A stretch of 64,000 bases of DNA from Prosthecobacter debontii (lineage in GTDB: Bacteria > Verrucomicrobiota > Verrucomicrobiia > Verrucomicrobiales > Akkermansiaceae): NCBI GenBank assembly GCA_945873125.1, contig CAMCBV010000005.1, positions 1 through 64,000 of the forward strand, given 5' to 3'. The notes under the pieces are model-generated. The model was not told where the DNA came from. It ran no database searches and saw only the letters and a list, made by a program, of their open reading frames with translations. This document shows positions 1-8,544 of this stretch, piece after piece (the first letter of the stretch is position 1; every line of letters begins with the position of its first letter). Made by a program: the position numbers and the translations under genes.

Positions 1-55
1 ATCTGCCGCGCATCTTTTCGGTGTATTCTTCGATGCTTTTCTCACTCATTTCCAT
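1..55 (-). CDS. 5' end of a gene leaving the window; possible transposase/integrase
   Basis: Reading leftwards from an ATG at 55 (a second in-frame ATG lies at 49) gives an open frame of 18 codons that runs off the window edge, beginning MEMSEKSIEEYTEKMRGR. The highly charged, helical start resembles the N-termini of integrase-type transposases known in Verrucomicrobiota, and the repeated motif just upstream (67-151) would suit IS ends. The assignment is a guess: too little protein is visible for a family call. It could equally be an unrelated cytoplasmic gene. Confidence 0.35.
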   Translation of the reverse strand, partial: MEMSEKSIEEYTEKMRGR

Positions 56-66
56 GGCTGGCGCCA

Positions 67-151
67 CGGTGTCCTCTTTTATGAGGCAACGGAGTTCTCA
101 ACTGCCATCCGGAAAATCTTTTCGGTGTCCGCTTCAATGAGGCAACACGGA
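67..151. repeat. Two direct repeats upstream of the left-edge gene
   Basis: The motif CGGTGTCC followed by a variable stretch and ATGAGGCAAC occurs at 67-93 and again at 123-151, 56 bp apart, in the same orientation. A 13-bp string ATCTTTTCGGTGT is also shared between 12-24 (inside the left-edge frame) and 116-128. Paired sub-terminal repeats are common at IS ends where transposase binds, so this may be an IS terminus, but no element boundary or target duplication can be seen. Confidence 0.45.
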
Positions 152-176
152 CCCAAGAAGAGCCTCACCCAGAAAG

Positions 177-204
177 TTGACACAGACGTCTTCTGACCTA
201 GGAT
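177..204 (+). promoter_or_regulatory. Candidate sigma-70 promoter for the type II secretion operon
   Basis: TTGACA (177-182) and TAGGAT (199-204) are separated by 16 bp and lie 26 bp upstream of the gspG ATG at 230. The -35 box is a perfect consensus match and the -10 box matches at four of six positions. It sits just right of the repeat pair at 67-151, so if that is an IS end the promoter may lie at or near the junction. Confidence 0.5.
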
Positions 205-229
205 AAATCCGTATTCAGCCAATCCATTC

Positions 230-676
230 ATGAAAATTCATTCTCCCCACCCCTCCTTTCTTAGCTCCAAACCCAATGGCTTCACGCTCTTGGAGATTGT
301 CATCGTGCTGGGCATCATCGCCGTGATTATCGGTGGGTCGATCGTCGGTCTCAACAAACTCGGTGACGGTGCCAAAATCCAACGTGTGGAAAGTGACTTT
401 AACAATCTCCGGGCAGCCGTATTGAATTACAAGATGCTCGCAAATAACGCACCAACCACCCAACAGGGTCTGGGCGCTCTCTTTACCAAACCCTCCACCC
501 CTCCCATACCCAAAAGATGGACATCCGCCGGTTCAAAAGGCGTCCCAACCGATCCTTGGGGAGTGCCTTATCGCTACCGCAATCCGGGAAAAAAGGACTC
601 CTCCGACTTTGAAATTTACACTTTTGGCCCGGATCAACTGGAAAACACCGATGACGATATGTCCTCCCAAGACTAG
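230..676 (+). CDS. gspG: Type II secretion major pseudopilin GspG
   Basis: Predicted main subunit of the periplasmic pseudopilus that pushes substrates through the outer-membrane secretin. The 148-residue protein has a 17-residue basic leader ending in Gly17, then the class III prepilin signature FTLLEI with Glu at mature position 5 and a hydrophobic helix to about residue 45. The C-terminal half carries the GspG-typical DPWG-PYRYRNPG segment and ends in an acidic TDDD region like the calcium-binding loop of this family. Length is normal. It is the first gene of a plus-strand operon reaching gspD, 26 bp behind a good promoter. Identification is very secure; substrates are unknown. Confidence 0.95.
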   Translation: MKIHSPHPSFLSSKPNGFTLLEIVIVLGIIAVIIGGSIVGLNKLGDGAKIQRVESDFNNLRAAVLNYKMLANNAPTTQQGLGALFTKPSTPPIPKRWTSAGSKGVPTDPWGVPYRYRNPGKKDSSDFEIYTFGPDQLENTDDDMSSQD

Positions 677-824
677 CGCACCGCATTTCCGGCTATCACT
701 TCCATGAAACATCCGGCTTGAAGGAATCACTAGGAAATCCAATCCATTGTTTTCGAGCGCACATCTCAAGAAGTCCCGTAACCTTCTGCCGCCTGTGCAT
801 CCGTTTGGCAGAAACCTATCGAAT

Positions 825-1397
825 TTGAATTCATTCGCACCGATTTGCGGTTCATCAAACACCAGAGGCTTCACGCTGATCGAAATCATCGTGGTTCTCA
901 TTATCATCGGTTTGATCGCCGCGGGATCGGTTGCAGCAGTCGTCCTGACATCGTCCGAACGCGCTCTGCGCAACCAATCCAGTGAGATCGAGATACTCGC
1001 CAAAAAAGCCCGTGCTGCAGCCATTTTACACCAAAAACCCTACGCGATTGAGTTTCGCGCAAACTCCATCAACTTGCGTCCCCTTTCCCAGACTCGTGAA
1101 AACGAACGCACTACGGCGCTAGGAAATGAGATCGGGGGCAGGTCTAGCGATCAGGAAGTGAGAGCCGATCTTATCGAAACTCTCAATATAGATCCCAACA
1201 TCACATTGACCTTCCGCCATTGGAACACCCAATCGTTTATTACTCCCACTGAAAAATCTTTTCCGATCTGGCGCTTCGATCCGGATGGCCTGTGCGAACC
1301 CATCACCGTCCGTCTCGATCTGAACAACAGCTACGCACAAGACACCTATCACCCGCTTACTGCCAGCATTGCGGATTCCGAACTCGAGGCCAATTAA
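825..1397 (+). CDS. gspH: Minor pseudopilin GspH-like
   Basis: Prepilin-like protein with the cleavage site R-G|FTLIEI followed by a hydrophobic helix, in the gspH position between gspG and gspI. No ATG precedes the motif in frame. A TTG at 747 would give a 41-residue leader, whereas the TTG at 825 gives a 15-residue leader typical of the family and of its neighbours, so 825 is preferred (190 residues). The body is poorly conserved, as usual for GspH. Role: minor subunit of the pseudopilus, processed by a prepilin peptidase not encoded here. Confidence 0.8.
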   Translation: MNSFAPICGSSNTRGFTLIEIIVVLIIIGLIAAGSVAAVVLTSSERALRNQSSEIEILAKKARAAAILHQKPYAIEFRANSINLRPLSQTRENERTTALGNEIGGRSSDQEVRADLIETLNIDPNITLTFRHWNTQSFITPTEKSFPIWRFDPDGLCEPITVRLDLNNSYAQDTYHPLTASIADSELEAN

Positions 1398-1421
1398 CCT
1401 TTTCAAATCCCATTCCCGTTT

Positions 1422-1838
1422 TTGAAATCTTCCAAAAAATCATCCGGCAAACCCAATGGCTTCCTGCTGATGGAAGTGATTGTCGCGCTGGGTATTTTCG
1501 CCATGGCTTGCACGGGACTTGTGGTGGCATTTCACCGCATGGCGGAAACCGCAACCCTGGCACAAACTGAGCTCAAAATCACCCGTATTTTGGAGTCAGC
1601 TCTGACCGAACAACTCTCCTTCCCCACGCTCGAAGAAGGCACCACCCAAATCCCTATTGAGGGCACCGACATTGAACTCGATGTCGTCGTTTCCCCCATC
1701 GATGATTTGGAAAACCAAGACGGAAAAGTTCTGCAGGACATGTATCGAATCGAGATCACTGCAAATTGGTTCGCTGACGGAAAATGGCAATCCCGCTCCG
1801 TGGAAACATGGCGCTACAACCTGATGTATCAGCCATGA
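1422..1838 (+). CDS. gspI: Minor pseudopilin GspI
   Basis: 138-residue prepilin-like protein starting at TTG (1422), with leader ending N-G and the motif FLLMEVIVALGIFAMA, which is characteristic of GspI. The rest is a small alpha/beta domain ending in a WRYN segment. GspI initiates the pseudopilus tip complex together with GspJ and GspK in characterised systems. It begins 25 bp after gspH, and its stop overlaps the gspJ start by four bases (ATGA at 1835-1838), indicating translational coupling. Confidence 0.88.
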   Translation: MKSSKKSSGKPNGFLLMEVIVALGIFAMACTGLVVAFHRMAETATLAQTELKITRILESALTEQLSFPTLEEGTTQIPIEGTDIELDVVVSPIDDLENQDGKVLQDMYRIEITANWFADGKWQSRSVETWRYNLMYQP

Positions 1839-2629
1839 AATCCAATGGTGGTCATAAACAGAAGCAAGCCAGAGGATTTACCCTTTTGGAACTCGTGGTC
1901 GCCCTTCTGCTAATCGCCATGTTATTCGGCATGGTTTTCGCCACGGCCCAAGCATCCCTCAGCCTGGGTAACTCGGTCGTCAAAACCCAAAATGAGGAAA
2001 TGCTCCACCAAGCGTTTTTTGATCTGCTTGAAAAACGCTTTTCCGAACTCCCCGGAAATACAAATCTCAATCTTCAGTCAACTGATTCAGGAGCCCATTA
2101 CCTCAGCGATCTGACGCTTGAAAACGTCCCCCTCTCTTTCACATGGGGTGATCAGGAACGCACCGCAAAAGCCATCCAGTTATCTACCGTGATGCGCCGC
2201 TCGGGTTATCTGGATATCGTTCTCAGATACTATGAAAACCCTATCCTCGATCCAAGCTCGACCAATGCATCGGGCACTGGATTCGGATCAACGGCCACTG
2301 ATGAAAAGCCTTTTGCGGAAATCATCCTCCTGACCGATGTCCGCTATTTCGAATGGCGTGTCCTTGATCCCAGCCAGATGGAATATGTTTTCGATTGGAA
2401 CGGATCCGGAAAGCTGCCCTTGCAAATGGAACTCAGCTGCGCGTTCGGTGCCGAGGGCGAACCTCTACGCCACGTATTCTGGATTCCTCCCAAACAAAAC
2501 CCGGAAGTTTACATGCGCCAACTCCAACAGCAAAGCATGAACAAGGAAAACCCGACATCTCCCGGAATTCCTTCTCCAGGCGTGCCATCCGTTCCAACTC
2601 CCACTCCCAACCCGAATCCGTCAGAATGA
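1835..2629 (+). CDS. gspJ: Minor pseudopilin GspJ
   Basis: Prepilin-like protein of 264 residues. The longer open frame begins at 1784 inside gspI, but the ATG at 1835, which overlaps the gspI stop as ATGA, gives a natural 14-residue leader ending A-R-G before FTLLELVVALL. The body contains a region on ligand-poor beta structure as in GspJ and a proline-rich tail (residues about 240-264). It is part of the predicted I-J-K tip complex. Its stop overlaps the gspK ATG at 2626. Confidence 0.86.
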   Translation: MKSNGGHKQKQARGFTLLELVVALLLIAMLFGMVFATAQASLSLGNSVVKTQNEEMLHQAFFDLLEKRFSELPGNTNLNLQSTDSGAHYLSDLTLENVPLSFTWGDQERTAKAIQLSTVMRRSGYLDIVLRYYENPILDPSSTNASGTGFGSTATDEKPFAEIILLTDVRYFEWRVLDPSQMEYVFDWNGSGKLPLQMELSCAFGAEGEPLRHVFWIPPKQNPEVYMRQLQQQSMNKENPTSPGIPSPGVPSVPTPTPNPNPSE

Positions 2630-3570
2630 GGATCCACGCCCTACATCGCCGGATTTCAGCTCGCCAAGGTATCGCCTTGATTGCGGTGCTCTGGCTGATC
2701 GCAATTCTGTCACTCGCTGCGATCACGACCCTGCGCGTCATCTCATTCGACGCAGAGATCACCACTTCCAAAATCCACGGCTCGCGTGCCTTACAACTCG
2801 CGGAAATGGGGATCGCCATCGGAGCCAACCCGGTTGTGGAGCGCAATGACCCGTTACTCCATCGCATCGATGAGGAAAACAACGAAGAAATCCATGTCAC
2901 CCTCACCTCTGAAAGCGCGCGTTTCAACATCAACTCACTTGTCCTAGCGGAAGACAAAACCCTCATCCGCTCGATATTCATCAACTGGGGCTTGGATCTT
3001 GATGCCGCACAAGCTCTGACCGATGCCTTTACGGACTGGGTTGACGCGGATCAGGAGGTCGCTCTCAATGGAGCGGAAACCGAGGAATACATTCGTATAG
3101 GGCGCATCAACCAACCTTTCAACAGACCGTTTTATGATCTTAATGAAATGCGACTCGTGCGCGGCATGGATCAGATCGAGGCTCTGCGCCCAGATTGGAG
3201 AAATTGGTTTACCATCTGGTCCGGAGGAACACTCGATATCAACGAGGCGGATGCCGAACTCATTTCCGTGGCGGCTGAAGTCACCCCCGCCCAGGCGTCA
3301 ATCATCCCCAATACGGTCCGTGGTAAAGACGGCATCCGAAATACCCAAGATGATGTCCCTTTCCAAGAAATCGCTTCCGCAATTTCCTTGCTTGGCATCG
3401 ATGCAAATTCACGTCAAGACATAGCCCAGCGTTTTACCATCAACGATACCACAACACGCATCAGCTCAACCGCCCGCTCCGGAGAATCCAAACGCCGCAT
3501 CATCGCCATTGTCAAAAATCGCACCGGAAAACCCATCCTGCTCAGCCGCACCAACGAGATCATTCCCTGA
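2626..3570 (+). CDS. gspK: Pseudopilin tip subunit GspK
   Basis: 314-residue protein starting at the ATG overlapping the gspJ stop. The leader is 15 residues ending R-Q-G, followed by IALIAVLWLIAILSLAA. As in characterised GspK proteins, the glutamate at mature position 5 is missing, which fits a subunit that caps the pseudopilus. The large domain after the helix (residues about 40-290) has the family's F-D-A-E and L-D-A-A-Q-A-L-T-D patterns. The very open frame upstream (from 2395) is gspJ read in another frame and is not part of the protein. Confidence 0.9.
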   Translation: MRIHALHRRISARQGIALIAVLWLIAILSLAAITTLRVISFDAEITTSKIHGSRALQLAEMGIAIGANPVVERNDPLLHRIDEENNEEIHVTLTSESARFNINSLVLAEDKTLIRSIFINWGLDLDAAQALTDAFTDWVDADQEVALNGAETEEYIRIGRINQPFNRPFYDLNEMRLVRGMDQIEALRPDWRNWFTIWSGGTLDINEADAELISVAAEVTPAQASIIPNTVRGKDGIRNTQDDVPFQEIASAISLLGIDANSRQDIAQRFTINDTTTRISSTARSGESKRRIIAIVKNRTGKPILLSRTNEIIP

Positions 3571-3609
3571 TAATCATCCCCCCCAACTCCAAAGACTCTT
3601 CACTACGCC

Positions 3610-4848
3610 ATGGCAAAATCCAATTCTACTTATCTTCTCATCCCCGGTGAAACCGAATGGGAGATTTGGTCGATTGTGCCAAACCAAGCTGCGACACTTC
3701 ATTCCTCGCACCCCGTCAAACATCCCTCGGAAATTGCAAATCTTCCCGCTGGGGATCTGATCTTTTTCTTTCCCGTTCAGGCACTCACCGCACTCCCGTT
3801 ACATGTGCAAACCGGCGATGCATCTCTTTTTCCCGATCTGGCCGCCACGCATGCGGAACGCGTCGGACTGCGCCCCGATCCTCTCGCGGGTCAACTTACG
3901 GACATTTTTCCCATCTCCACCTCAGCTGAGGAGTCGACTTTACTATACATGGTCCTCCGAAATCCGACGACGGAAGCCCTGCCCTCCAAATCACCGAAAG
4001 CTTTCGATATCTCCGCCCGCTCCTTTCCAAGTCAAGGCAACACCCTGAACCTCTGGCGTGAGTTGAATCAATGGGTCTTTGCCATCCATCATGAGGGGAA
4101 ACTCATTTACAGCCAGTCCACCGCTTCAATAGGCGTTTCTCCAGATGCAAACCTGATCCGCGAAATCCGCATCGCCATCGCCCAGCTCTCCATGCAAGGC
4201 ATTGAGATTAAGCCGGACAGAGCCATCGTCTGGTCAAACGATACTCAGACTCAAACCTCTGAGCTGGCAAAAGCCTTGACCATCCAGGTCGATCTCTTCC
4301 CGAAACCCGCTCCATCTCTTCCAGAGCAGTGTAGCTCTCTCCTTCCTGCCGATGTCCGCGCCGCCCGCCGTGCTGCCCGCAGACGCCAAAACACGATTTT
4401 CACCATCGCCGCTGTCGCCCTTTTCTATATCGGTGTGATCGGTTACTTGGGCTTTGACCTATGGAAAACCCATTCCTCCACCCAAAAAATCAAAGAAAGC
4501 GCTGCCATCATCGCACCCGCACGTGAAAGCTTCGCCTTGCACATTGAAAAATGGGACGAACTCGAATACGGCATCAGCCGCGAATACAATACGGTGGACG
4601 TCCTGCACCGCATTTCCAAGTGCATCCCTGCCAACTCCGGACTTCGTCTGAAAATCGCAACGATATCGGCTACTGACATCCTCTTGGAGGGTGAGGCTCC
4701 ACAGTCCCAAGCCATCACACAATTTTCTCTAAACCTCAAAAAAAGCAACGATCTCACCCATTATCGATGGGAAGATGGCAGCCCCCGACAATCGAACCGT
4801 GGCTGGGAATTCACTTTCGTCGCTTCATCTCCCCAAGCCACACCATAA
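3610..4848 (+). CDS. gspL: Inner-membrane assembly protein, GspL-like
   Basis: 412 residues, recognised mainly by architecture and position. Residues 1-250 form a soluble N-terminal region with no signal peptide, ending in an arginine-rich stretch (about 250-259) that sets a cytoplasmic orientation. A single membrane helix follows at about 262-284, and then a periplasmic ferredoxin-like domain of about 120 residues. This is the GspL layout, where the cytoplasmic actin-like domain recruits the GspE ATPase. Sequence similarity to textbook GspL is low. The gene starts 39 bp after gspK. Confidence 0.7.
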   Translation: MAKSNSTYLLIPGETEWEIWSIVPNQAATLHSSHPVKHPSEIANLPAGDLIFFFPVQALTALPLHVQTGDASLFPDLAATHAERVGLRPDPLAGQLTDIFPISTSAEESTLLYMVLRNPTTEALPSKSPKAFDISARSFPSQGNTLNLWRELNQWVFAIHHEGKLIYSQSTASIGVSPDANLIREIRIAIAQLSMQGIEIKPDRAIVWSNDTQTQTSELAKALTIQVDLFPKPAPSLPEQCSSLLPADVRAARRAARRRQNTIFTIAAVALFYIGVIGYLGFDLWKTHSSTQKIKESAAIIAPARESFALHIEKWDELEYGISREYNTVDVLHRISKCIPANSGLRLKIATISATDILLEGEAPQSQAITQFSLNLKKSNDLTHYRWEDGSPRQSNRGWEFTFVASSPQATP

Positions 4849-4932
4849 CTCTTCCAGATTCTTCGGATTAATCTCTAAGCTTTTTCACTGACAAACACGC
4901 TTTCCCAAACTAATTTCCCCCCCACTTCTCAC

Positions 4933-5457
4933 ATGTCATCCCGCGAAAAAAAATTACTCTCTCTCTTGCTCCTCGCGGGGTTTTTGATGCTCAATCTTTT
5001 TCTCTATTCCCAATATCTGCAGAAAAAAAATCTTTTTGAGAACGCTCTGGAAACAGCAAAAATCGAGCTCCAACAGGCCAAAACCAGCCAAGATAACGCG
5101 GCGCAATACGCAGAACAAATGCAATGGCTCGCTGACTATGAACCCGCCCAAACAGATGCGCAAACTGTCCAAGGCCAGCTTCAGGCATTCATTGAAAAAG
5201 AAGCAATCGCAGCTGGACTAACCGTCAAGCCCCAAGAATTCCTCCCCACAGATACCACAGGCAAACACTACCATCGCGCCCAAATTAAAATCAGCGTCAC
5301 AGGCAGGGAGGAATCCCTTTATCGCTGGCTCAATGCCGTTAACGAACCATCCGCCTTTCGATCCGCCATCCAAATCCGCCTAAATCCGAACACTCAGGAC
5401 GACAAACTCATCGACTGCAGCGCCGTCATATCCCAATGGTTCCCTGCCGAAATATAA
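4933..5457 (+). CDS. gspM: GspM-like inner-membrane protein
   Basis: 174 residues: a short cytoplasmic start, one N-terminal membrane helix (about 8-28), a coiled-coil-like stretch (30-70) rich in Glu, Gln and Lys, and a small C-terminal alpha/beta domain. Position after the GspL-like gene and topology both fit GspM, the partner that stabilises GspL. Primary sequence alone would not identify it, and PilO is an alternative name for the same fold. It lies 84 bp after gspL and 7 bp before the next gene. Confidence 0.65.
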   Translation: MSSREKKLLSLLLLAGFLMLNLFLYSQYLQKKNLFENALETAKIELQQAKTSQDNAAQYAEQMQWLADYEPAQTDAQTVQGQLQAFIEKEAIAAGLTVKPQEFLPTDTTGKHYHRAQIKISVTGREESLYRWLNAVNEPSAFRSAIQIRLNPNTQDDKLIDCSAVISQWFPAEI

Positions 5458-5464
5458 CAGAATC

Positions 5465-6052
5465 ATGAAACCGTTCCTCTTCATCGCTTTTCTGGGCATG
5501 ATGCTGTGCTCAATCTCTCTCGCACAGGTTCCAGAAAAGAAACCTCACCAGTTTTACAGCGGACTCTGGCTGAACAGCCCCTTTACGACCAAACCGATAG
5601 TGACCGGTGACACAAAAATGAGCAACCCCCTCGATGATTACCACCTCACAGGCATCGCTCCCATTGAAGGAGGTTACCGGATTACCATCGCCAACAAGAA
5701 AGACAAAAACGCCAAAAAAATCATCATCGAGCTCGGGAATGACTCTGGGTTTGAAGTGGTTTCAGTAAATCGCAATCCCGAGATAAGTCTCGGCACAACC
5801 GTAACTCTCAAAAAAGGAAATATCGAAGGCGTGGTGCGCTTCGAACCCAATCTTGTGGTTCTCAACGCCCCTGCCTCAACGACAAATCCCGCTAACAACG
5901 CTCCCGGCATCGTCAACCCAAGCCAACCCACCCCTCCCGGTGGCCAAGCCACTCCTAACACGACCACTCGCCCCAGAATCATTCCTCCGGTCAAACCATC
6001 GCAACAAAAGCCCCCCAGCAACAGTCCGCAATCCAGACCCAGTCGCAACTGA
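5465..6052 (+). CDS. Exported protein, GspC/PilP-like candidate
   Basis: 195 residues with a signal peptide (cleavage near Ala20-Gln21) and therefore predicted periplasmic. Residues about 55-130 form a small beta-rich domain with a pattern LTGI-APIEGGYRITIANK that recalls the HR domain of GspC or PilP, which links the inner-membrane platform to the secretin. The last 60 residues are rich in Pro, Thr, Ser and Asn and probably disordered. There is no membrane anchor apart from the signal peptide, unlike ordinary GspC. Function is inferred from its place between gspM and gspD. Confidence 0.5.
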   Translation: MKPFLFIAFLGMMLCSISLAQVPEKKPHQFYSGLWLNSPFTTKPIVTGDTKMSNPLDDYHLTGIAPIEGGYRITIANKKDKNAKKIIIELGNDSGFEVVSVNRNPEISLGTTVTLKKGNIEGVVRFEPNLVVLNAPASTTNPANNAPGIVNPSQPTPPGGQATPNTTTRPRIIPPVKPSQQKPPSNSPQSRPSRN

Positions 6053-6108
6053 TCACTGTAACCCTTCTCTTTTCCTCCGAATCCGTGCATCAACTTCCCC
6101 ATCACCGA

Positions 6109-8463
6109 ATGAGCCGCTACCTTATTTTTCTGACCGTATTTCAAATTACCTGCCTTCCTCTCTTTTCTCAGGATCGCGAACAACCCGCTATTCCCGGAAA
6201 TGTTCAGGTAAAAGATAAAAAACCTGCGGGCGATAACACCCTGATTAAGGAAAAAATCGAATTCACCGAATGCAACGGCAACGAACTCGCCGGCCTCTAC
6301 ACCAAATACACGGGTCGTAGGGTTATCGTCTCATCGGCAGCCTCCAAAGCATCCTTCGCTCTCGTGATCGATGCCTCACCTGAAAACCCTCTCACCTACG
6401 CCAAAGCCTCGGAAATCCTCAAAAAGACGGCAACGATAGAGAATTTCATCTTTGTCCCAGATGCCACAGACTCCAATCTCGATTTCCTAACCCTCGCTTC
6501 CGGAGGAATCAGACCCACCAACATCGGTGTTCCGGTCTTTACTGAAGACGACCCGCTCCCTCAAGGCGATGCCGTGATTTCCTATGTGATGAAGCTCGAT
6601 CACATCAAACCCGATGAAGCCGTTCGCACTTTCACACAGATCATCGGTCAATTCGGCGCCTTTGGATCCATCGCCGCCGTCCCTAACGCAGCCGCCGTGA
6701 TCATAACCGAAAACACCTCGCTGATTCGTAAACTCATCGATATCAGGGTCCAAATCGACAAACCCTCCAGCCTGGTCACGAATCGCTTCATCACGGTGAA
6801 ATTTGCCGATGTCACCGAGCTGGCCACCACGCTCAACGAAATGCTTGGAAATCAGCAAGAAACCAAGCTCACCGCCGGAATCCAACGTGCCCCCCAAACT
6901 CCCGGAATAGTCAATGATGTGACGGCAATCAATAAGGATCCCGGCGGCACCTCTTCCGGTGAGGAAACCCCCTTGCAAATCATTCCTGATGCCCGCACCA
7001 ACCGCATCGTCGCCATCGGTCGTCCGGTCGATATTCTCTTCATCGAAGGCCTTATCGCTCAGTTTGATGTCGAGTCAGACCAACGCAATTTCCTTCGCAG
7101 AAAACTCGAATTCCTCGCGGTTGCCGATTTCCTCCCTATCGCCGGTGATGCTCTAACCCGCGCTTTTTCGGGAACCGGAACCAGCGGAGCCGATGCAACT
7201 AACCCATCCCAGCCCGGCACATCAAGGAATACAACCTCCAGACAACCAACTGGCAGCTCCTCCAATAACAACACCAATAACAGAAATACTTCCAACTCAG
7301 GTTTCGGAGGCATGGGAAATTCTGGCGGAAGCAGTGCAAACAGAGGCGACTCCCTCCAGGAACCCGATGCCAACTCGGCACCGGTTTCGCTCCTCGTCGG
7401 CCGAACGCTTCTTGTCGCCGACAACATCACCAACTCCATCATCGTCCAAGGCCCTCCATCCAGCGTGGAAATCATCGAAAAACTACTCGATCAGGTCGAT
7501 GTGAAAGCCGACCAAGTCATGATCTCAACGGTCTTCGGACAACTCTCACTTGGCAAATCGACCAAAACTGGAGTGGATTGGATTCGCTCCTTCCGCGGTG
7601 GCGAAAAAGGTGGACTTGGCTTTTCGAATATCGGAGGTGAAGGTACCACCAGTTCCGATCCTACTGGACTTGTCGATCCTATTACAGGGCTTGTAGCTGG
7701 CACATTCCCTAACCAAAGCGGCTTGTCACTCTATGGAAAAATCGGCAATTCACTTGCCGGTTATGTGAAATTACTCTCAGAAAAGAGCGATTTCACTATC
7801 CTTTCCCGTCCATCCATCTTCACCGCTAACAACCGAAAAGGCACGATCTCATCAGGTAAACGCGTTGCGATCCCCACAAACTCGAATTCATTTACAGGCG
7901 GCGGCGTATCTACCAATGTCGAATACCGCGATGTGGTATTGAAGCTCGAAGTCATTCCACTTATTAATTCGGAAAAGGAAATCACCTTACAAATCGCTCT
8001 GGTCAGCGATAGTATCGGTAAAGATACACCTATCGAAGGGTTAGGAAATATTCCTGAGATAAATACCCGCGAGCTGCTCACCACCGTCACCGTTCCGAAC
8101 AACCAAACCATCGTCCTCGGGGGCCTAATTACCAGCAACGACAATGAAACCGTCACCGGCATTCCTATCCTCAGCGACATCCCAGGGCTCGGTCGTTTAT
8201 TCTCAACCAAAAGCAAAGGCATCGATCGTGATGAATTGATGATCTTCATCCAGCCATCCATCGTAAATGGCTCCAAATCCCTCAACTCTGTCCAAACCAA
8301 CATGGATAACCGCTACGATGTCTCAGACCCAGCCCGCCTTTTCGCGGACGGCCCGGAGCTGCCTCCCCTTGTCGATCCAAGCATCGCTCCAGGCAGTGCG
8401 AACGACGCGAACAAAACGGCGCCCGATATTCGCAAACCCAAGCGGCCCATCCACAGAAAATAG
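6109..8463 (+). CDS. gspD: Type II secretion secretin GspD
   Basis: Outer-membrane secretin forming the exit channel. A GTG lies at 6085, but the ATG at 6109 gives a clean signal peptide (MSRYLIFLTVFQITCLPLFSQ region trimmed at about residue 21), so it is preferred (784 residues). N-terminal N0-N3 domains occupy about residues 30-350, with repeated ADV-LA and RNRIVAIG-like patterns. A Ser/Asn/Gly-rich linker follows at about 353-415, then the secretin domain at about 460-717 with the family signature ending in VPNNQTIVLGGL and IPILSDIPGLGRLF. Last gene of the operon. No pilotin or GspE/F is present in the window. Confidence 0.94.
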   Translation: MSRYLIFLTVFQITCLPLFSQDREQPAIPGNVQVKDKKPAGDNTLIKEKIEFTECNGNELAGLYTKYTGRRVIVSSAASKASFALVIDASPENPLTYAKASEILKKTATIENFIFVPDATDSNLDFLTLASGGIRPTNIGVPVFTEDDPLPQGDAVISYVMKLDHIKPDEAVRTFTQIIGQFGAFGSIAAVPNAAAVIITENTSLIRKLIDIRVQIDKPSSLVTNRFITVKFADVTELATTLNEMLGNQQETKLTAGIQRAPQTPGIVNDVTAINKDPGGTSSGEETPLQIIPDARTNRIVAIGRPVDILFIEGLIAQFDVESDQRNFLRRKLEFLAVADFLPIAGDALTRAFSGTGTSGADATNPSQPGTSRNTTSRQPTGSSSNNNTNNRNTSNSGFGGMGNSGGSSANRGDSLQEPDANSAPVSLLVGRTLLVADNITNSIIVQGPPSSVEIIEKLLDQVDVKADQVMISTVFGQLSLGKSTKTGVDWIRSFRGGEKGGLGFSNIGGEGTTSSDPTGLVDPITGLVAGTFPNQSGLSLYGKIGNSLAGYVKLLSEKSDFTILSRPSIFTANNRKGTISSGKRVAIPTNSNSFTGGGVSTNVEYRDVVLKLEVIPLINSEKEITLQIALVSDSIGKDTPIEGLGNIPEINTRELLTTVTVPNNQTIVLGGLITSNDNETVTGIPILSDIPGLGRLFSTKSKGIDRDELMIFIQPSIVNGSKSLNSVQTNMDNRYDVSDPARLFADGPELPPLVDPSIAPGSANDANKTAPDIRKPKRPIHRK

Positions 8464-8485
8464 GACCGCGCGAGTCCACTCGCGC
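8463..8485. repeat. Short dyad element, copy 1
   Basis: GGACCGCGCGAGTCCACTCGCGC, described here by its arms GCGCGAGT (8468-8475) and ACTCGCGC (8478-8485) around a two-base centre, lies directly after the gspD stop. A closely related copy is at 58716-58738, where the stem has a compensating C-G/G-C swap. It can form a hairpin in either strand and may serve as a terminator or be a multicopy intergenic element. Confidence 0.6.
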
Positions 8486-8510
8486 ATCCCGAATTCCTCT
8501 CTTCTCTTCC

Positions 8511-8531
8511 CTCTCCGCTCTTAGCTCTCCG
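8511..8531. repeat. Heptamer-period tandem repeat
   Basis: CTCTCCG, CTCTTAG, CTCTCCG follow each other with a strict seven-base step between gspD and rnpB. It is one of a set of period-7 arrays in the intergenic DNA of this window. Confidence 0.55.
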
Positions 8532-8544
8532 CTATAAAAAAAGG

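Noticed and set aside
2395..2625. N-terminal extension of GspK
   Set aside because: This part is gspJ read in another frame; the ATGA overlap at 2626 and the prepilin leader define the start.
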